Positions 1 to 9,838 of a DNA stretch of 64,000 nucleotides are shown in pieces. The notes under the pieces are model-generated. The model saw only the letters and a program-made list of their open reading frames with translations. It made no database searches and was not told where the DNA came from. The stretch spans positions 835,501-899,500 of the forward strand of contig NZ_CP070371.1 in assembly GCF_016919705.1 (NCBI RefSeq). The letters run 5' to 3'. Every line of letters starts with the position of its first letter. The first letter of the stretch is position 1. Origin of the DNA: Paracoccus methylovorus. GTDB lineage: Bacteria; Pseudomonadota; Alphaproteobacteria; Rhodobacterales; Rhodobacteraceae. The position numbers and the translations under genes were made by a program.

Positions 1-2
1 CG

Positions 3-425
3 ACCATAAACACTGTCACGAAGGACCTGCTTGTCTCTGCCGGTATCGACGACAAGAAGAAGTCCGGCGCGCAGCAGGTGGCCAAGCTGCAAGAAGGCCT
101 GCTCCGGTGGTCGCAGTCGTTTCAGGCACAGAACGGCGGGCGCACGCCGACGCATCTGGAAATTCGTGAGCAGGCAAATGCCATGCTCTTGCCCGTGGTC
201 ATCGACCCGCCGGGGCTGTTCAACTCGGTGAATGGACGCGCTTTCGAAATCGATTTCGATGGCGTGACCCCTGGCGACATCGTGGACGGAAGCCTCAAAA
301 TTGCAGGCGAAGCCGTCGCACCCGAAGTGATCGAGGCATTCGTGCAGGAATTCGAAGCCGCCCTCGGGCGCGCGCCGACACCGCAAGAGGTGGTGGAGGG
401 GCTAGCCTGGGCGCAGGCCCGCTGA
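3..425 (+). CDS. phage virion protein, C-terminal part (cut by window edge)
   Basis: The frame is open from the first bases of the window to a TGA at 423-425, so this is the last 140 residues of a longer protein; the GTG at 78 is probably internal. The visible part is hydrophilic with a helical, charged C-terminus ending in a PTPQEVVEGLAWA segment. It lies 60 nt upstream of the giant virion protein and in the same direction, so it belongs to the late structural operon. In podovirus-like genomes this position usually holds an internal virion protein or a transglycosylase. No catalytic motif is visible in this portion, so the role is inferred from position only. Confidence 0.5.
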   Translation, partial: TINTVTKDLLVSAGIDDKKKSGAQQVAKLQEGLLRWSQSFQAQNGGRTPTHLEIREQANAMLLPVVIDPPGLFNSVNGRAFEIDFDGVTPGDIVDGSLKIAGEAVAPEVIEAFVQEFEAALGRAPTPQEVVEGLAWAQAR

Positions 426-432
426 CCACCGC

Positions 433-482
433 CATATATCGACCGCTCCTCGCTTCCTAGCCTGCAGGCGACAGAAGCGAGG
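433..482 (+). promoter_or_regulatory. repeated phage promoter-like motif with RBS hairpin, copy 1
   Basis: Positions 433-463 match 7356-7386 at about 23 of 31 bases with no gap; shared blocks are CATATATCG at the left and TTCCTA-CCT at the right. Overlapping it is a perfect 9-bp inverted repeat, CCTCGCTTC (448-456) and GAAGCGAGG (474-482), whose 3' arm contains the GAGG Shine-Dalgarno sequence for the ATG at 488. A copy with the same layout precedes the tail fibre gene. A phage-specific late promoter followed by a leader hairpin is the simplest reading; it is inference. Confidence 0.5.
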
Positions 483-487
483 ACATC

Positions 488-3400
488 ATGGCCGGACCTT
501 TCGACGCCTATTTCGACCAGCTCAAGCAACGAGAAGCGGCAAGCACCGCGGCGCGGGTCCGGCTTGATCCTTTGCATCCCGATCAGGCTGCCGAAGGTCT
601 GGCCACCGCGAAAGAGCTTGGCGTCCCGCCCGGACAGGTCATGGCATTCCCGCAGATGTTCAAGGACCGGCTGGAGCAGCAACGCGCGACGTCTACACTG
701 GCCGAGGCGCCAAAACTCTCCGATTGGCTCCGCTCCGACCCGGTAAATGCGGCGCTGGCCAAGGACGATCTGGAAAACCAGTCGTGGTTCGAACGCAACC
801 TTAAACCCGGCCTCGATCTATATGGCGATTCGGTCGGCGGCAGTCTGAACGAAAGCCAATTGGGGCGAGGCTTTCGCACCGGTGTCACCGGGGCAAAGCA
901 GATGGGGGTGGCCGCTGCCACAGTCCCGATTGCAGGGGCGCAGGCAACCATGCTGCAGCGCCTTGATGCCTTTGACCGGGCCAAGGATATCGACCCCTCC
1001 ACGCCGCGCTCCCAGATCGCAGAACATCTCGGGATTGACCCCATGTCGCCCACGGCGGCGATGGTGGCCGACTTCGTGAGGGGTGATGCCGAGAAGCGCA
1101 AATGGTATGTGGATCGGACCATTACAGCCGTTCAGTCGAACAAGGAACTGATGGGGGCGCTCACGGATCGCGTGCGAGCCTATCAGGACCAGATGCGCGA
1201 AACTCAGGGGCGCGTGCCGGATTTCACCGATATCGACGACGTGAAAGGCTTCATGGATTGGGCCGGGTTCAACCTTGGCCAAGCCGGTCCATACCTGCTG
1301 GCGACGCTTGCCGCGTCAGCGACTGCCGGCCCCGCAGGCGCCCTCGGTGTCGGTTACGGCATGGGCGTCGGTGACATCCGGGCCGAACAGATCAATGCCG
1401 GGCAGGACCCATTCGATACCGGCGCGGCTGGTGCTGCGGTATTGGGCGCCGTGCCTTATGCGGGGCTGGAATTGCTAGGCCCCGCCGCCCGCCCGTTCAG
1501 GGGCAATTCCGGGCAGGTTCTTCAGCAGGTGGCCGAGGGTTGGGCCAAGCGGATGGGCCGTGAGGTCACGACCGATGTTGTCGAGGAGTTCATCAACGAG
1601 GCCGGGCAGGAAATCATCAAGGATTATGCCGTTCAGGCTGGGGGCGGTGCCGAGGTCGAGCTGAACGACGAGACTCTGCTGAAGTGGTTCAATGCAGGCA
1701 TGGCGGGCGCGGTGTCCGGCGGCGGGCTCAGCACCATAAGCACGGCGAATACAATCGCGGCAGAGCGCGACGCTGAACGTGCGCGAAATGCAGGCCGCAC
1801 CGCAGCCGCACTGGATCAGGTGTCGCAACAGGCACAGGCGTCCAAGGTGCGCGAGCGGTCGCCCGATGCGTTCAAAGCGGCACTGGATCATCAGGGTGTC
1901 GGAGATCAAATGATCTATGTGCCGGCACAGGGTTTGCGTGAGTTCTTCCAGGCGCGTGACCTGACCATGGATGATCAGATCGCGCAGGAATGGGGTATCG
2001 ATCCCAGCACCTTTGCGGAGATGGAGATCAGCGGCGGCCGTGTTGCGATTCCACTTTCGAATTTCGCCGCCTATCTGTCCGGGTCAGAGGCCGAGGCATG
2101 GGTGCGCGAGAATGCGACCATGGACCCGGATGAACTGTCCATCGCAGAAGCGCAGGAATTTGCCGATCTGGTGCCAGAAGATGCGGCCGATGCATATGAG
2201 CAGCAGGTGGCGGAGACGCGGGCGGAGGACGAGGCCAGAACCTCCGATCAGCAGGTATTCGACGGGATATATTCCCAGCTGCGCGAAGCGGGGCGCACGA
2301 CGGACGTGGCCGACAAGGAAGCCCGCGTCATGTCCTCGTTCTTCCGCACGATGGCCGAGCGGGTGGGGGATGATGCGCTGGATCTGGCGCGGCGGTTCGG
2401 CCTGCGCATTCAGGGGCCCGACGCCGATGGCATCCCCCGCCGTCGCGGCGCGCTGGATATCATGCTCAATGATCTGCGCGCGGGCAGGAAGGAAAAAACC
2501 GGTCGCAGTCTGACGCAGTTCGTCATCGACGAGGGCGGCATTCAGGATACCGGCGGCGATGTCGCGGAACTCGAGGTCAAGGGGCTGGTGTCCGAGGCGG
2601 CGGAGCAGATCCGCGAACGGCAGGTGCAGGGCACTATGCCAGGGATGATGCCGGCGCAGGGGAGGGGGCTGGCTCTGGACGAGTTGGGCCGGAAGGCGGT
2701 CGAGGCCGGTTATTTCCCCGAGCTGATGGGAGAGGTTCAGGGCTTGAATAATAGCGAGGCCGCTGACCTTGGCGCGGCCCTGCTGGAAGCCTTGCGCGAG
2801 GAGGCGAGCGGCCGCTCGCGTTACCTTCCGGGCGAAGGGCCTGATCCGGGACGGGCGGCGCTGAACGACGAATTACAGCGTCGCGGGATTGATCCGGCGA
2901 CGATGAGCAACGACGAGATTGCGGCGGCGCTGGAAGCCGATCCGAATGGCGTGGAGTACGGGCAGGCTGCTGTTCCGGATGGTGCGGTTCGCATGTGGCG
3001 GCAAGGCTTGCTGCGGGTGGTTTCGGGTGCTGCTGCGCAGACCGACATGGTTGGAATGGGTAGGCCTGGTGAGGTTCTAAAAACTGCTGGCGGGCTTGCA
3101 GACCGGCCCTTGCAGTTCATGGCGGGCAAAATTCGCAAGGTGATGAAGGACCACCCCGAGATTTCAGCAGCAGTTCTTGAGAGAATCGTTCCTCGGGTCC
3201 ATGATCCTGATTATATCCTGCAATCCGCAACAGACCCGGATAGCATCGTTTCTGTCCCCGTGGAGCTTCCAGACGGGCGCGTGATGATCGTGGCTATCCG
3301 TAAGAACCAGCGTGACGCGCAAGGTCGCCCGATAAATCTGATCACCAGCGTGTATCTGAAAGATGACCCGCAATGGCTGGCGCGCGAAGCTGCGGCAGGG

Positions 3401-6400
3401 CGAATGCTTTATGCAAGAGAGGGATACCACTCGACCGGGCAGAGTCCGAACCAACCGGGGTCCAATTCCCCTTATGTCCAGCCCCGAAGGGCTGATCTCA
3501 CCCGGTCGAGTAAGCGCAAAATACTCTCCCGTGACGATGTTTTCAAGGGCCGCGAACTGCCGCAAGGCCGCCGCGGCTCCATCGTGCTCCCCGCCGGCGG
3601 CCCGGACGGCGCGCAGACGGTCATCAACCTGTTCGAGACGGCGGACTTGTCCACCTTCCTGCATGAGGCGGGACACTTTTTCCTTGAGACCACGGCGGCG
3701 CTGGCCGCCGACCCCGATGCACCGCAGCAGCTGCGCGACGACATGGCGGCCGTGCGCGAATATCTGGGGGCCGATGACGGCAAGCCCTTCACCACCGATC
3801 AGCACGAGGCCTTCGCCCGGTCGTTCGAGGCTTATGTCATGGAAGGCAAGGCGCCGTCTCTGGCGCTGGCCGATGTATTTGCGCGCGTCAAGGCGTGGCT
3901 CACCCGCATTTATCGCTCACTCGCCGGCCTGAACGTGAAACTGTCGCCCGAGATTCGCGAGGCGTTTGACCGGATGCTGGCCACGGATGCCGAGATTGCA
4001 CAGGCGCGTGCGGAAGCCGCCGCCGACCCGCTGTTCCGGGATAAGCCGCCCGGCATGTCAGACGGGGATTGGAACACTTATCAGCGCCTCGCCCGGCGGT
4101 CGAAAGAGCAGGCCGAGGCGAAGCTGTTGGAAAAGACCATGGCCAAGGTGCGCCGCGAAAAGGAATCGTGGTGGAAGGCTGAGCGCAAGCAACTCCGTGA
4201 TGAGGTTGAGGCGCGGATCACGGCTCTGCCGCAATACCGGCTGATCGAGGCCATGGCGAATGGTCGCATCATCACGCCGGACGGTGACCAGCCGGCGCCG
4301 GACGTTCGGATCGCGCGCAAGGATCTGGTGGAGCAGTTCGGCGCTGGCGTTTTGGCGGAGCTGTCTCGCGAGAGGTTCGGGGGCAAGCGGGCCATCTATG
4401 CCGACGACGGGTTGCCGCCCGATGTGGCTGCGGAAATGTTCGGCTTTGCCGGTGCGGTCGAGATGGTGCAGATTCTCCAGAACACCACCAAGAGGGCCGA
4501 TGCCATCAATGCCGAAACCGACCGGACCATGCTGGAGCGATACGGCGATCCCATGACCGATGGCACGATCGAACAAGAGGCGGTGGACGCGATCCACAAC
4601 GAGCAGCAGGCGCAGAAGAACGTGGCCGAGGCTCGGCAGATCGCCGCGCAGCTCGGACGCGACACCCGCTCCATGACTCCGGCACTGTATCGTCAACGCG
4701 CGCGCCTGATGCTTGGTCGCATGACCGTTCGCGAGGCGTCGGCCCCGGCCCGGTTCCTTGCTGCGGAGCGCCGCGCCGGCCGGGATGCAGAGCGCGCCTT
4801 TGCCAAGGTGGCGCGCGGCGATGCTTCGGCGCTGGCGACGGCGCTGCAAGCCAAGGAACAGCAGATCCTCAATGCTGCGCTATTCGACCTGTCGCGTCAG
4901 GCCGAGGCCGATGTCGGCAAGGCCCGCGAAAAGATGCAAGCGTATGGCAAGAAGTCGGTGCGCGAGAAGCTGGAGGGCGGCTATATCGAGCAGATCGATG
5001 ACTTGCTCGACCGCTACGATTTCCGCCGCCGGTCACCGGGACAGGTGGCCAAGACCGAGCGCATGCGCGAATTCGTGGACCGGATGATTGCCGAGGGCCG
5101 AGAGGCTGAACTGATGATCGATCCGCGCATGATGGACGACGCGCGCCGCGTCCATTACTCGCGCTTGTCGCTGGACGAATTCCACGGCCTTCTCGATACC
5201 GTGGCCAACCTCGACCACCTTGGGCGGTTTAAGCAAAAGCTGATAACGGCGCGCAAGCGGCGCGATCTGGCGCAGACAGCGGCAGAGGTGGCGGACGCCA
5301 TTGTCGAGAATATCGGCTCGGGCAAGATCAAGCAGGAAAGCCGAGGCCGGTATCTGCTCGACTTGGTATTGACCGCGGACACCGTGCTGGTGGACGTGGA
5401 CGGCGGGGATGAGTTCGGGGCGGCCTATCAGGCGATCAAGCAGGATATCGACGCTGGATACGTCCAGGTGGACGAAATGAATCGCGAACTGTCGGAAAAG
5501 CTTTCCGACCTGTTCAAGGTCTATTCGGCCAAGGATATCCGCGACATGAAGGTCGAGCGGCACATCAATGGCACGCGCTTCTCATGGTCGAAGTGGAAGG
5601 CAATCGCCGTCGCGCTGAACACCGGCAACGACGATAATATGGCCCGCCTACTGGCCGAAGATGCACATGCCGACCAGCGCATGACGCGGGAAGATCTTGA
5701 TGCTGTCTTGGATACTCTCGACAAACGGGATTGGGACTTCGTCCAGTCGATGTGGGATCTGATCGGCAGCTACTGGCCGCAGATCGAGGCGGTAACGCAG
5801 CGCCGGACCGGGGTTAAGCCCGGGCGGGTCGAGGCGCGGCAAGTCCCGACCAAATTCGGCACCTATAAGGGCGGGTATTACCCGATCAAATACGACGCGG
5901 GCTATGGTCATGCTGCTGCGGTGGATGCCCGCACCGAGATGGATAAGTTCATGTCGGCCGGGCGGTTCGCCAAGGCGCAGACCAAGCACGGGCACACGAT
6001 TGAGCGCAAGGCCAGCGGAAACGGCCGCACGCTCAATCTCGACATGGATGTGGCGTTCACCCACTTGCGCGATGTAATCCGCGATATTGCGCTATCCGAG
6101 GCGGTTGATAACTCCTACCGCGTGCTGAACCATGGCGCGGTAGCGCAGGCCTTCATGGATGCGGGGCGGAAGAACGACCTCGACATGATGAACCTCTGGG
6201 TCAAGGACGTCGCGCAGGGTCCGATAGTTCACACTGATCCTCTGAACATGTTCGCCCGCATCGTGAAGAACAATTTCACGCTGTCGCGCCTGGCACTGAA
6301 CATGAAAACTGCGGCCTTGCAGATGACGGGCGTGGCGCAATCGGCGGCGACCGTGGGTAAGCGCAAGATGGCCCGCGCCTTTGCCGATTACTTGAAGCGG

Positions 6401-7345
6401 CCGGGGGAAACCTCTCGTGAGGTCATGGCAAAGTCCGAGTTCATGCGCCGTCGGCAGACGACGTTCGACAAGGACATCAACGATTTTGCCAACGATGCAA
6501 TGATTACCAGCCCGCTGCGCGGTCGCGTTGCGGAGGCCGCGGAATTCTTTTCGCGTGTCGGGTTTGCGCCGCTCACGAAGGTGCAGTTCTATGCTGTGGA
6601 TGTTCCGACTTGGCTGGCCGGCTATCGCAACGGTCTGCGGAAATTCGATGGCGACGAAGGTCAGGCAATCGCCTTTGCGGATCGCATGGTTGCGCGGGCG
6701 CAGGACAGTGGTGCAATGCCGGACCGGTCGGCAATCTCTCGTGGAACGGTGTCGGAGAATGCCCGGCAGATTGAGTGGATAAAGCTGTTTACCACGCTTC
6801 AAGGTTACATGATCGCGAAATTTAACCGCGGTTATCTGACGGCGAAGCAGGGTGTCCGCGACATCCGGGCCGGCGAAACCGTGGCGGAAAGGTTCGGCGC
6901 GACCGCCGATATGGCGACCAATCTGATGCTGATCTACGTGGCAGAGTCCGCGATGATGGGCTTGCTCTATCTGGCCATGGCCGCGGGCGATGATGACGAT
7001 GAACCAGACCGCGAGAAGTTTTTTACTTGGCTGGCAGAGGAAACCGTCGGAACTGTGATCGGCGGCTTTCCGATCGTGCGGGACGCCTGGTCCGTCATGT
7101 CCAATCCGGCGGCTACGGGCGGCGGGGTTTATGGTTCGATCACGGAAATCCCGGCGCGCCTCTTTCAGCAGGCCACGCAGGGCGAGAACGACAAGGCGCT
7201 GCGCCGCTCCGTAGCGGATGCTGTCGGTCTTGCAACTGGGTTGCCATCGACAGCCTTGATGCGCCCGATCGAGGAATTGCTTGAGGAAAGCGACGAGCGG
7301 TCCCTGATCGAGGCCCTGATGGGGCGCAACCCGCTGACCAACTGA
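488..7345 (+). CDS. large polyvalent internal virion protein (2285 aa) with embedded MuF-C-like and HExxH domains
   Basis: A 2285-residue protein with a GAGG Shine-Dalgarno 6 nt before ATG. It is acidic and helical, with an Ala/Gly-rich hydrophobic stretch near residues 265-330 that could enter a membrane. Residues about 855-1025 resemble the MuF C-terminal/barnase-like module of phage polyvalent proteins (an SATDPDSIVSVPVE core, then a conserved repeat of charged and aromatic residues). Residues about 1059-1063 are HEAGH inside a DLSTFLHEAGHFFLE context, a zincin-like metallopeptidase signature seen in such proteins. The rest is long coiled, Arg/Glu-rich sequence, with further hydrophobic segments near residue 2140. 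Size, position before the tail fibre and domain mix fit an ejected internal virion protein carrying effector domains. DNA at about 3040-3540 looks less GC-rich than the flanks, suggesting module exchange. Virion role probable; enzymatic activities inferred. Confidence 0.8.
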   Translation: MAGPFDAYFDQLKQREAASTAARVRLDPLHPDQAAEGLATAKELGVPPGQVMAFPQMFKDRLEQQRATSTLAEAPKLSDWLRSDPVNAALAKDDLENQSWFERNLKPGLDLYGDSVGGSLNESQLGRGFRTGVTGAKQMGVAAATVPIAGAQATMLQRLDAFDRAKDIDPSTPRSQIAEHLGIDPMSPTAAMVADFVRGDAEKRKWYVDRTITAVQSNKELMGALTDRVRAYQDQMRETQGRVPDFTDIDDVKGFMDWAGFNLGQAGPYLLATLAASATAGPAGALGVGYGMGVGDIRAEQINAGQDPFDTGAAGAAVLGAVPYAGLELLGPAARPFRGNSGQVLQQVAEGWAKRMGREVTTDVVEEFINEAGQEIIKDYAVQAGGGAEVELNDETLLKWFNAGMAGAVSGGGLSTISTANTIAAERDAERARNAGRTAAALDQVSQQAQASKVRERSPDAFKAALDHQGVGDQMIYVPAQGLREFFQARDLTMDDQIAQEWGIDPSTFAEMEISGGRVAIPLSNFAAYLSGSEAEAWVRENATMDPDELSIAEAQEFADLVPEDAADAYEQQVAETRAEDEARTSDQQVFDGIYSQLREAGRTTDVADKEARVMSSFFRTMAERVGDDALDLARRFGLRIQGPDADGIPRRRGALDIMLNDLRAGRKEKTGRSLTQFVIDEGGIQDTGGDVAELEVKGLVSEAAEQIRERQVQGTMPGMMPAQGRGLALDELGRKAVEAGYFPELMGEVQGLNNSEAADLGAALLEALREEASGRSRYLPGEGPDPGRAALNDELQRRGIDPATMSNDEIAAALEADPNGVEYGQAAVPDGAVRMWRQGLLRVVSGAAAQTDMVGMGRPGEVLKTAGGLADRPLQFMAGKIRKVMKDHPEISAAVLERIVPRVHDPDYILQSATDPDSIVSVPVELPDGRVMIVAIRKNQRDAQGRPINLITSVYLKDDPQWLAREAAAGRMLYAREGYHSTGQSPNQPGSNSPYVQPRRADLTRSSKRKILSRDDVFKGRELPQGRRGSIVLPAGGPDGAQTVINLFETADLSTFLHEAGHFFLETTAALAADPDAPQQLRDDMAAVREYLGADDGKPFTTDQHEAFARSFEAYVMEGKAPSLALADVFARVKAWLTRIYRSLAGLNVKLSPEIREAFDRMLATDAEIAQARAEAAADPLFRDKPPGMSDGDWNTYQRLARRSKEQAEAKLLEKTMAKVRREKESWWKAERKQLRDEVEARITALPQYRLIEAMANGRIITPDGDQPAPDVRIARKDLVEQFGAGVLAELSRERFGGKRAIYADDGLPPDVAAEMFGFAGAVEMVQILQNTTKRADAINAETDRTMLERYGDPMTDGTIEQEAVDAIHNEQQAQKNVAEARQIAAQLGRDTRSMTPALYRQRARLMLGRMTVREASAPARFLAAERRAGRDAERAFAKVARGDASALATALQAKEQQILNAALFDLSRQAEADVGKAREKMQAYGKKSVREKLEGGYIEQIDDLLDRYDFRRRSPGQVAKTERMREFVDRMIAEGREAELMIDPRMMDDARRVHYSRLSLDEFHGLLDTVANLDHLGRFKQKLITARKRRDLAQTAAEVADAIVENIGSGKIKQESRGRYLLDLVLTADTVLVDVDGGDEFGAAYQAIKQDIDAGYVQVDEMNRELSEKLSDLFKVYSAKDIRDMKVERHINGTRFSWSKWKAIAVALNTGNDDNMARLLAEDAHADQRMTREDLDAVLDTLDKRDWDFVQSMWDLIGSYWPQIEAVTQRRTGVKPGRVEARQVPTKFGTYKGGYYPIKYDAGYGHAAAVDARTEMDKFMSAGRFAKAQTKHGHTIERKASGNGRTLNLDMDVAFTHLRDVIRDIALSEAVDNSYRVLNHGAVAQAFMDAGRKNDLDMMNLWVKDVAQGPIVHTDPLNMFARIVKNNFTLSRLALNMKTAALQMTGVAQSAATVGKRKMARAFADYLKRPGETSREVMAKSEFMRRRQTTFDKDINDFANDAMITSPLRGRVAEAAEFFSRVGFAPLTKVQFYAVDVPTWLAGYRNGLRKFDGDEGQAIAFADRMVARAQDSGAMPDRSAISRGTVSENARQIEWIKLFTTLQGYMIAKFNRGYLTAKQGVRDIRAGETVAERFGATADMATNLMLIYVAESAMMGLLYLAMAAGDDDDEPDREKFFTWLAEETVGTVIGGFPIVRDAWSVMSNPAATGGGVYGSITEIPARLFQQATQGENDKALRRSVADAVGLATGLPSTALMRPIEELLEESDERSLIEALMGRNPLTN

Positions 7346-7355
7346 CGCCCGCCAA

Positions 7356-7414
7356 CATATATCGCCTGCGCTGCGGTTCCTACCCTTCGCCTGACCCCAT
7401 GCTGGCAGGCGAAG
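7356..7414 (+). promoter_or_regulatory. repeated phage promoter-like motif with RBS hairpin, copy 2
   Basis: The second copy of the motif at 433-463 lies at 7356-7386 in the 69-nt gap between the giant virion gene and the tail fibre gene. A perfect 9-bp inverted repeat follows, CTTCGCCTG (7385-7393) and CAGGCGAAG (7406-7414), which abuts the ATG at 7415 and includes the likely ribosome-binding purines. Hairpin arms differ in sequence from copy 1 but pair perfectly in both, so structure rather than sequence appears conserved there. Confidence 0.5.
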
Positions 7415-9838
7415 ATGACGGTAGAGAACTCCAAGAACAAGTCGGGCCCGTTCAATGTCACCGGCACGAGCGGGACATATCCACGGGAATTCCTTCTGCT
7501 CGACGCGGCACACCTGCGGGTGATCCGTGTTAGGGGCGGCCAGGAAACAGATCTGACTTCGGGGGTCAGCCATACCGGCATCGGAACGGCAGACGGAACG
7601 GTCACGGTATCTAGCGGCATTCAGGCTGGTGACCAGATCTATCTCCTACGCGCCGTGCCGAACCTCCAGCGCAGCGATTACAATGCGCAGGGGCGGGTAA
7701 GGACAGATCAGGTCGAGAACGATTTCGACCTGACCGTCATGCAAATCCAGGACGTGCGAGAGGTGCAGAGCAGGGCGCTGACGTTGCCCGTCTCATCGGA
7801 GGTCGGCGGGGAAGACGCGATGGCGGCTGCGCTTGCAGCGCCGGAATACGCGGCGATTGCACAGCAGGCAGCCCTTGCCGCGCGGGCCATGCAATTCACC
7901 AGCCGGCAAGCACTTGCGGATGCCTTGACGGGTGCCGCGATTGTTAGCGGTCAGCTCGTCGCGGTAAACGGGGTCACGGCCATTATTGACCCGGCCATGA
8001 CGGGTTACGCATCGGCCCTCCATGATCTGGGCGTCGATGGGGTTCGTCTCGCGGGCGATGTGATCTATGCGCGTTGGTGGACCGCTGGGGTCGAAGGCGA
8101 TGCTTCGGCTGCGATTACCGCCGCAAACGCCTACGCAAATGCGCGGTATGGCGCGGCCGGGCAGGCGGTGACGCTGGTTCTGGAAGGCACGCTTTATATC
8201 GCCAACCAGATCACGCTCGGCACCACGGGCGCGGGCGCGCAAAAGGCGTTCAACATCGACGCCAAGCAGGCGATCTTCCGGGTGATGGCAGGCGGCAATC
8301 TCGAAGCCACGGGAGAGATCGAAGCCATCCGCATCGTCAACTGCATGCGGTCCACGCTCGAATTCGCGCAGATCCAGTGCTACCACCGCTGCGGCGGCAT
8401 TTCACTGGAACGCTGCATCAACTCGATTTTCACCAATGTGCACATCGAGAAGTTCTTCTGGCGCGGCTTCTGGATCAAGGGCGCGCGCTCCACCCCGGCC
8501 GCACCGACCAGCGCGGGCCTGATCGTCACCGGCGTGACCGGGGAGGAATGGCTGAACGGCGATCCCGAATTCGCTGACGGCGCCAACTTCGTCGCGACCG
8601 GCATCCTGAATGAAAGCCACGACGTTCGTGTCGTCATGGCCCACGTCGGCTGGTGCGGTCTGCCGATCCACAATAAGGCCGGATCGGTCGAGTTCATCTC
8701 CTGCCACCCCTACAACGGCAACGCTACCGGCGTTGGTGTTCGCCTTCACCCGATGGGCTTCCTGAACGAGGGGGCCTCCGGCGTGAACCTCTACGATATG
8801 TATGGGGATAACGGCTATATCATCGACCTCGGCGGCGGCTTGCGCATCCACGGGCTGCAAATCCTGAGCGGCGGCTCAACGATGACGCAGCCCTATGTGC
8901 GCCTTAGCCGTGAGGTCGTGCTCAATTCCGAAATCGCCAACTGCCTTGAACAGATCGGATATTTCACCGGGACTTATCCAGTCAGCATGTTCAAAGGCGT
9001 GGTGAATATTGCCGCGCTGACACCTGACCCGACAGTCCCCGTGCATTTCACCCCGTCCTATGAATGGGGGAACAAGAACGAGACCTGGCGGCAAAAGTTT
9101 ACGACCATCGCCTCCGGCTCAACCCCCGACATCACCACGATCAAAGTGGGGTCCAGTGCAAGCCAAGAGATCGTAGAGCGGTATATTCCGAACCGGCCAT
9201 CTCAGGACAGTGGCGCCTATACGCAAGTCCGATATGGCCCGGGTTACGTCGTATTCCAGCAATCAACGTCCAGCGGCGGGGATGTGCGCGTGTCTGGAAC
9301 GCAGCGCGTGGGCATATCCTGCCCGACCGACGGAAGCTATCCGCTGGTGTTCCATGCTGGCGATACCGATGTGGGCCGTTTCCAGCAGGGTGGGGTTTTC
9401 CGGCCAGCCGACGATAACGCGCAGTCACTTGGCGTCAGCACCTATCGCTGGTCGCAGGTCTATGCCGGGACCGGCACGATCAACACCTCGGACGAGCGGG
9501 AAAAGCAGGACATACGCGACCTGACCGAGGCAGAGCGGGCCGTCGCCGTCCGGGTCAAAAGCCTGATCCGCGCTTTCCGGTTCAGCGATGCCGTGGCGCT
9601 CAAGGGCGGCGATGCCCGCGTCCACTTCGGCGTGATGGCGCAAGAGGTCGCAGCCGCGTTCACCGCCGAGGGGCTGGACCCGATGGTCTACGGGATCGTC
9701 TGTTACGACGCTTGGGACGATCAGCCCGCGACCATCGACAGCGAAACAGGCGAGATCGTGGAACCCGCGCGCACAGCCGGTGACAGGTGGGGCGTCCGCT
9801 ACGATGAGCTTTTAGCCTTCATGCTGGCGGTGCTGTGA
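7415..9838 (+). CDS. phage tail fibre protein with T7 gp17-like N-terminus and S74 intramolecular chaperone
   Basis: An 807-residue fibre protein. Residues about 1-125 resemble the T7-type tail fibre N-terminal domain that docks on the tail tube (YNAQGRVRTDQVENDFDLTV region). The middle, about 200-600, is a Gly/Asn-rich repetitive segment expected to be the beta-helical shaft and receptor-binding part. The last 120 residues carry the peptidase S74 chaperone signature, with TSDEREKQDIR at about 690 (the Ser is the expected self-cleavage site) and HFGVMAQEV downstream. S74 domains trimerise the fibre and are then released by autocleavage. It ends by overlapping the next start (TGATG). The fibre probably sets host range. 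Confidence 0.88.
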   Translation: MTVENSKNKSGPFNVTGTSGTYPREFLLLDAAHLRVIRVRGGQETDLTSGVSHTGIGTADGTVTVSSGIQAGDQIYLLRAVPNLQRSDYNAQGRVRTDQVENDFDLTVMQIQDVREVQSRALTLPVSSEVGGEDAMAAALAAPEYAAIAQQAALAARAMQFTSRQALADALTGAAIVSGQLVAVNGVTAIIDPAMTGYASALHDLGVDGVRLAGDVIYARWWTAGVEGDASAAITAANAYANARYGAAGQAVTLVLEGTLYIANQITLGTTGAGAQKAFNIDAKQAIFRVMAGGNLEATGEIEAIRIVNCMRSTLEFAQIQCYHRCGGISLERCINSIFTNVHIEKFFWRGFWIKGARSTPAAPTSAGLIVTGVTGEEWLNGDPEFADGANFVATGILNESHDVRVVMAHVGWCGLPIHNKAGSVEFISCHPYNGNATGVGVRLHPMGFLNEGASGVNLYDMYGDNGYIIDLGGGLRIHGLQILSGGSTMTQPYVRLSREVVLNSEIANCLEQIGYFTGTYPVSMFKGVVNIAALTPDPTVPVHFTPSYEWGNKNETWRQKFTTIASGSTPDITTIKVGSSASQEIVERYIPNRPSQDSGAYTQVRYGPGYVVFQQSTSSGGDVRVSGTQRVGISCPTDGSYPLVFHAGDTDVGRFQQGGVFRPADDNAQSLGVSTYRWSQVYAGTGTINTSDEREKQDIRDLTEAERAVAVRVKSLIRAFRFSDAVALKGGDARVHFGVMAQEVAAAFTAEGLDPMVYGIVCYDAWDDQPATIDSETGEIVEPARTAGDRWGVRYDELLAFMLAVL

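Noticed and set aside
6092..7573. A 493-codon minus-strand open frame across the end of the giant virion gene
   Set aside because: It crosses the gene junction and regulatory hairpin opposite to all late phage genes and has no family features.
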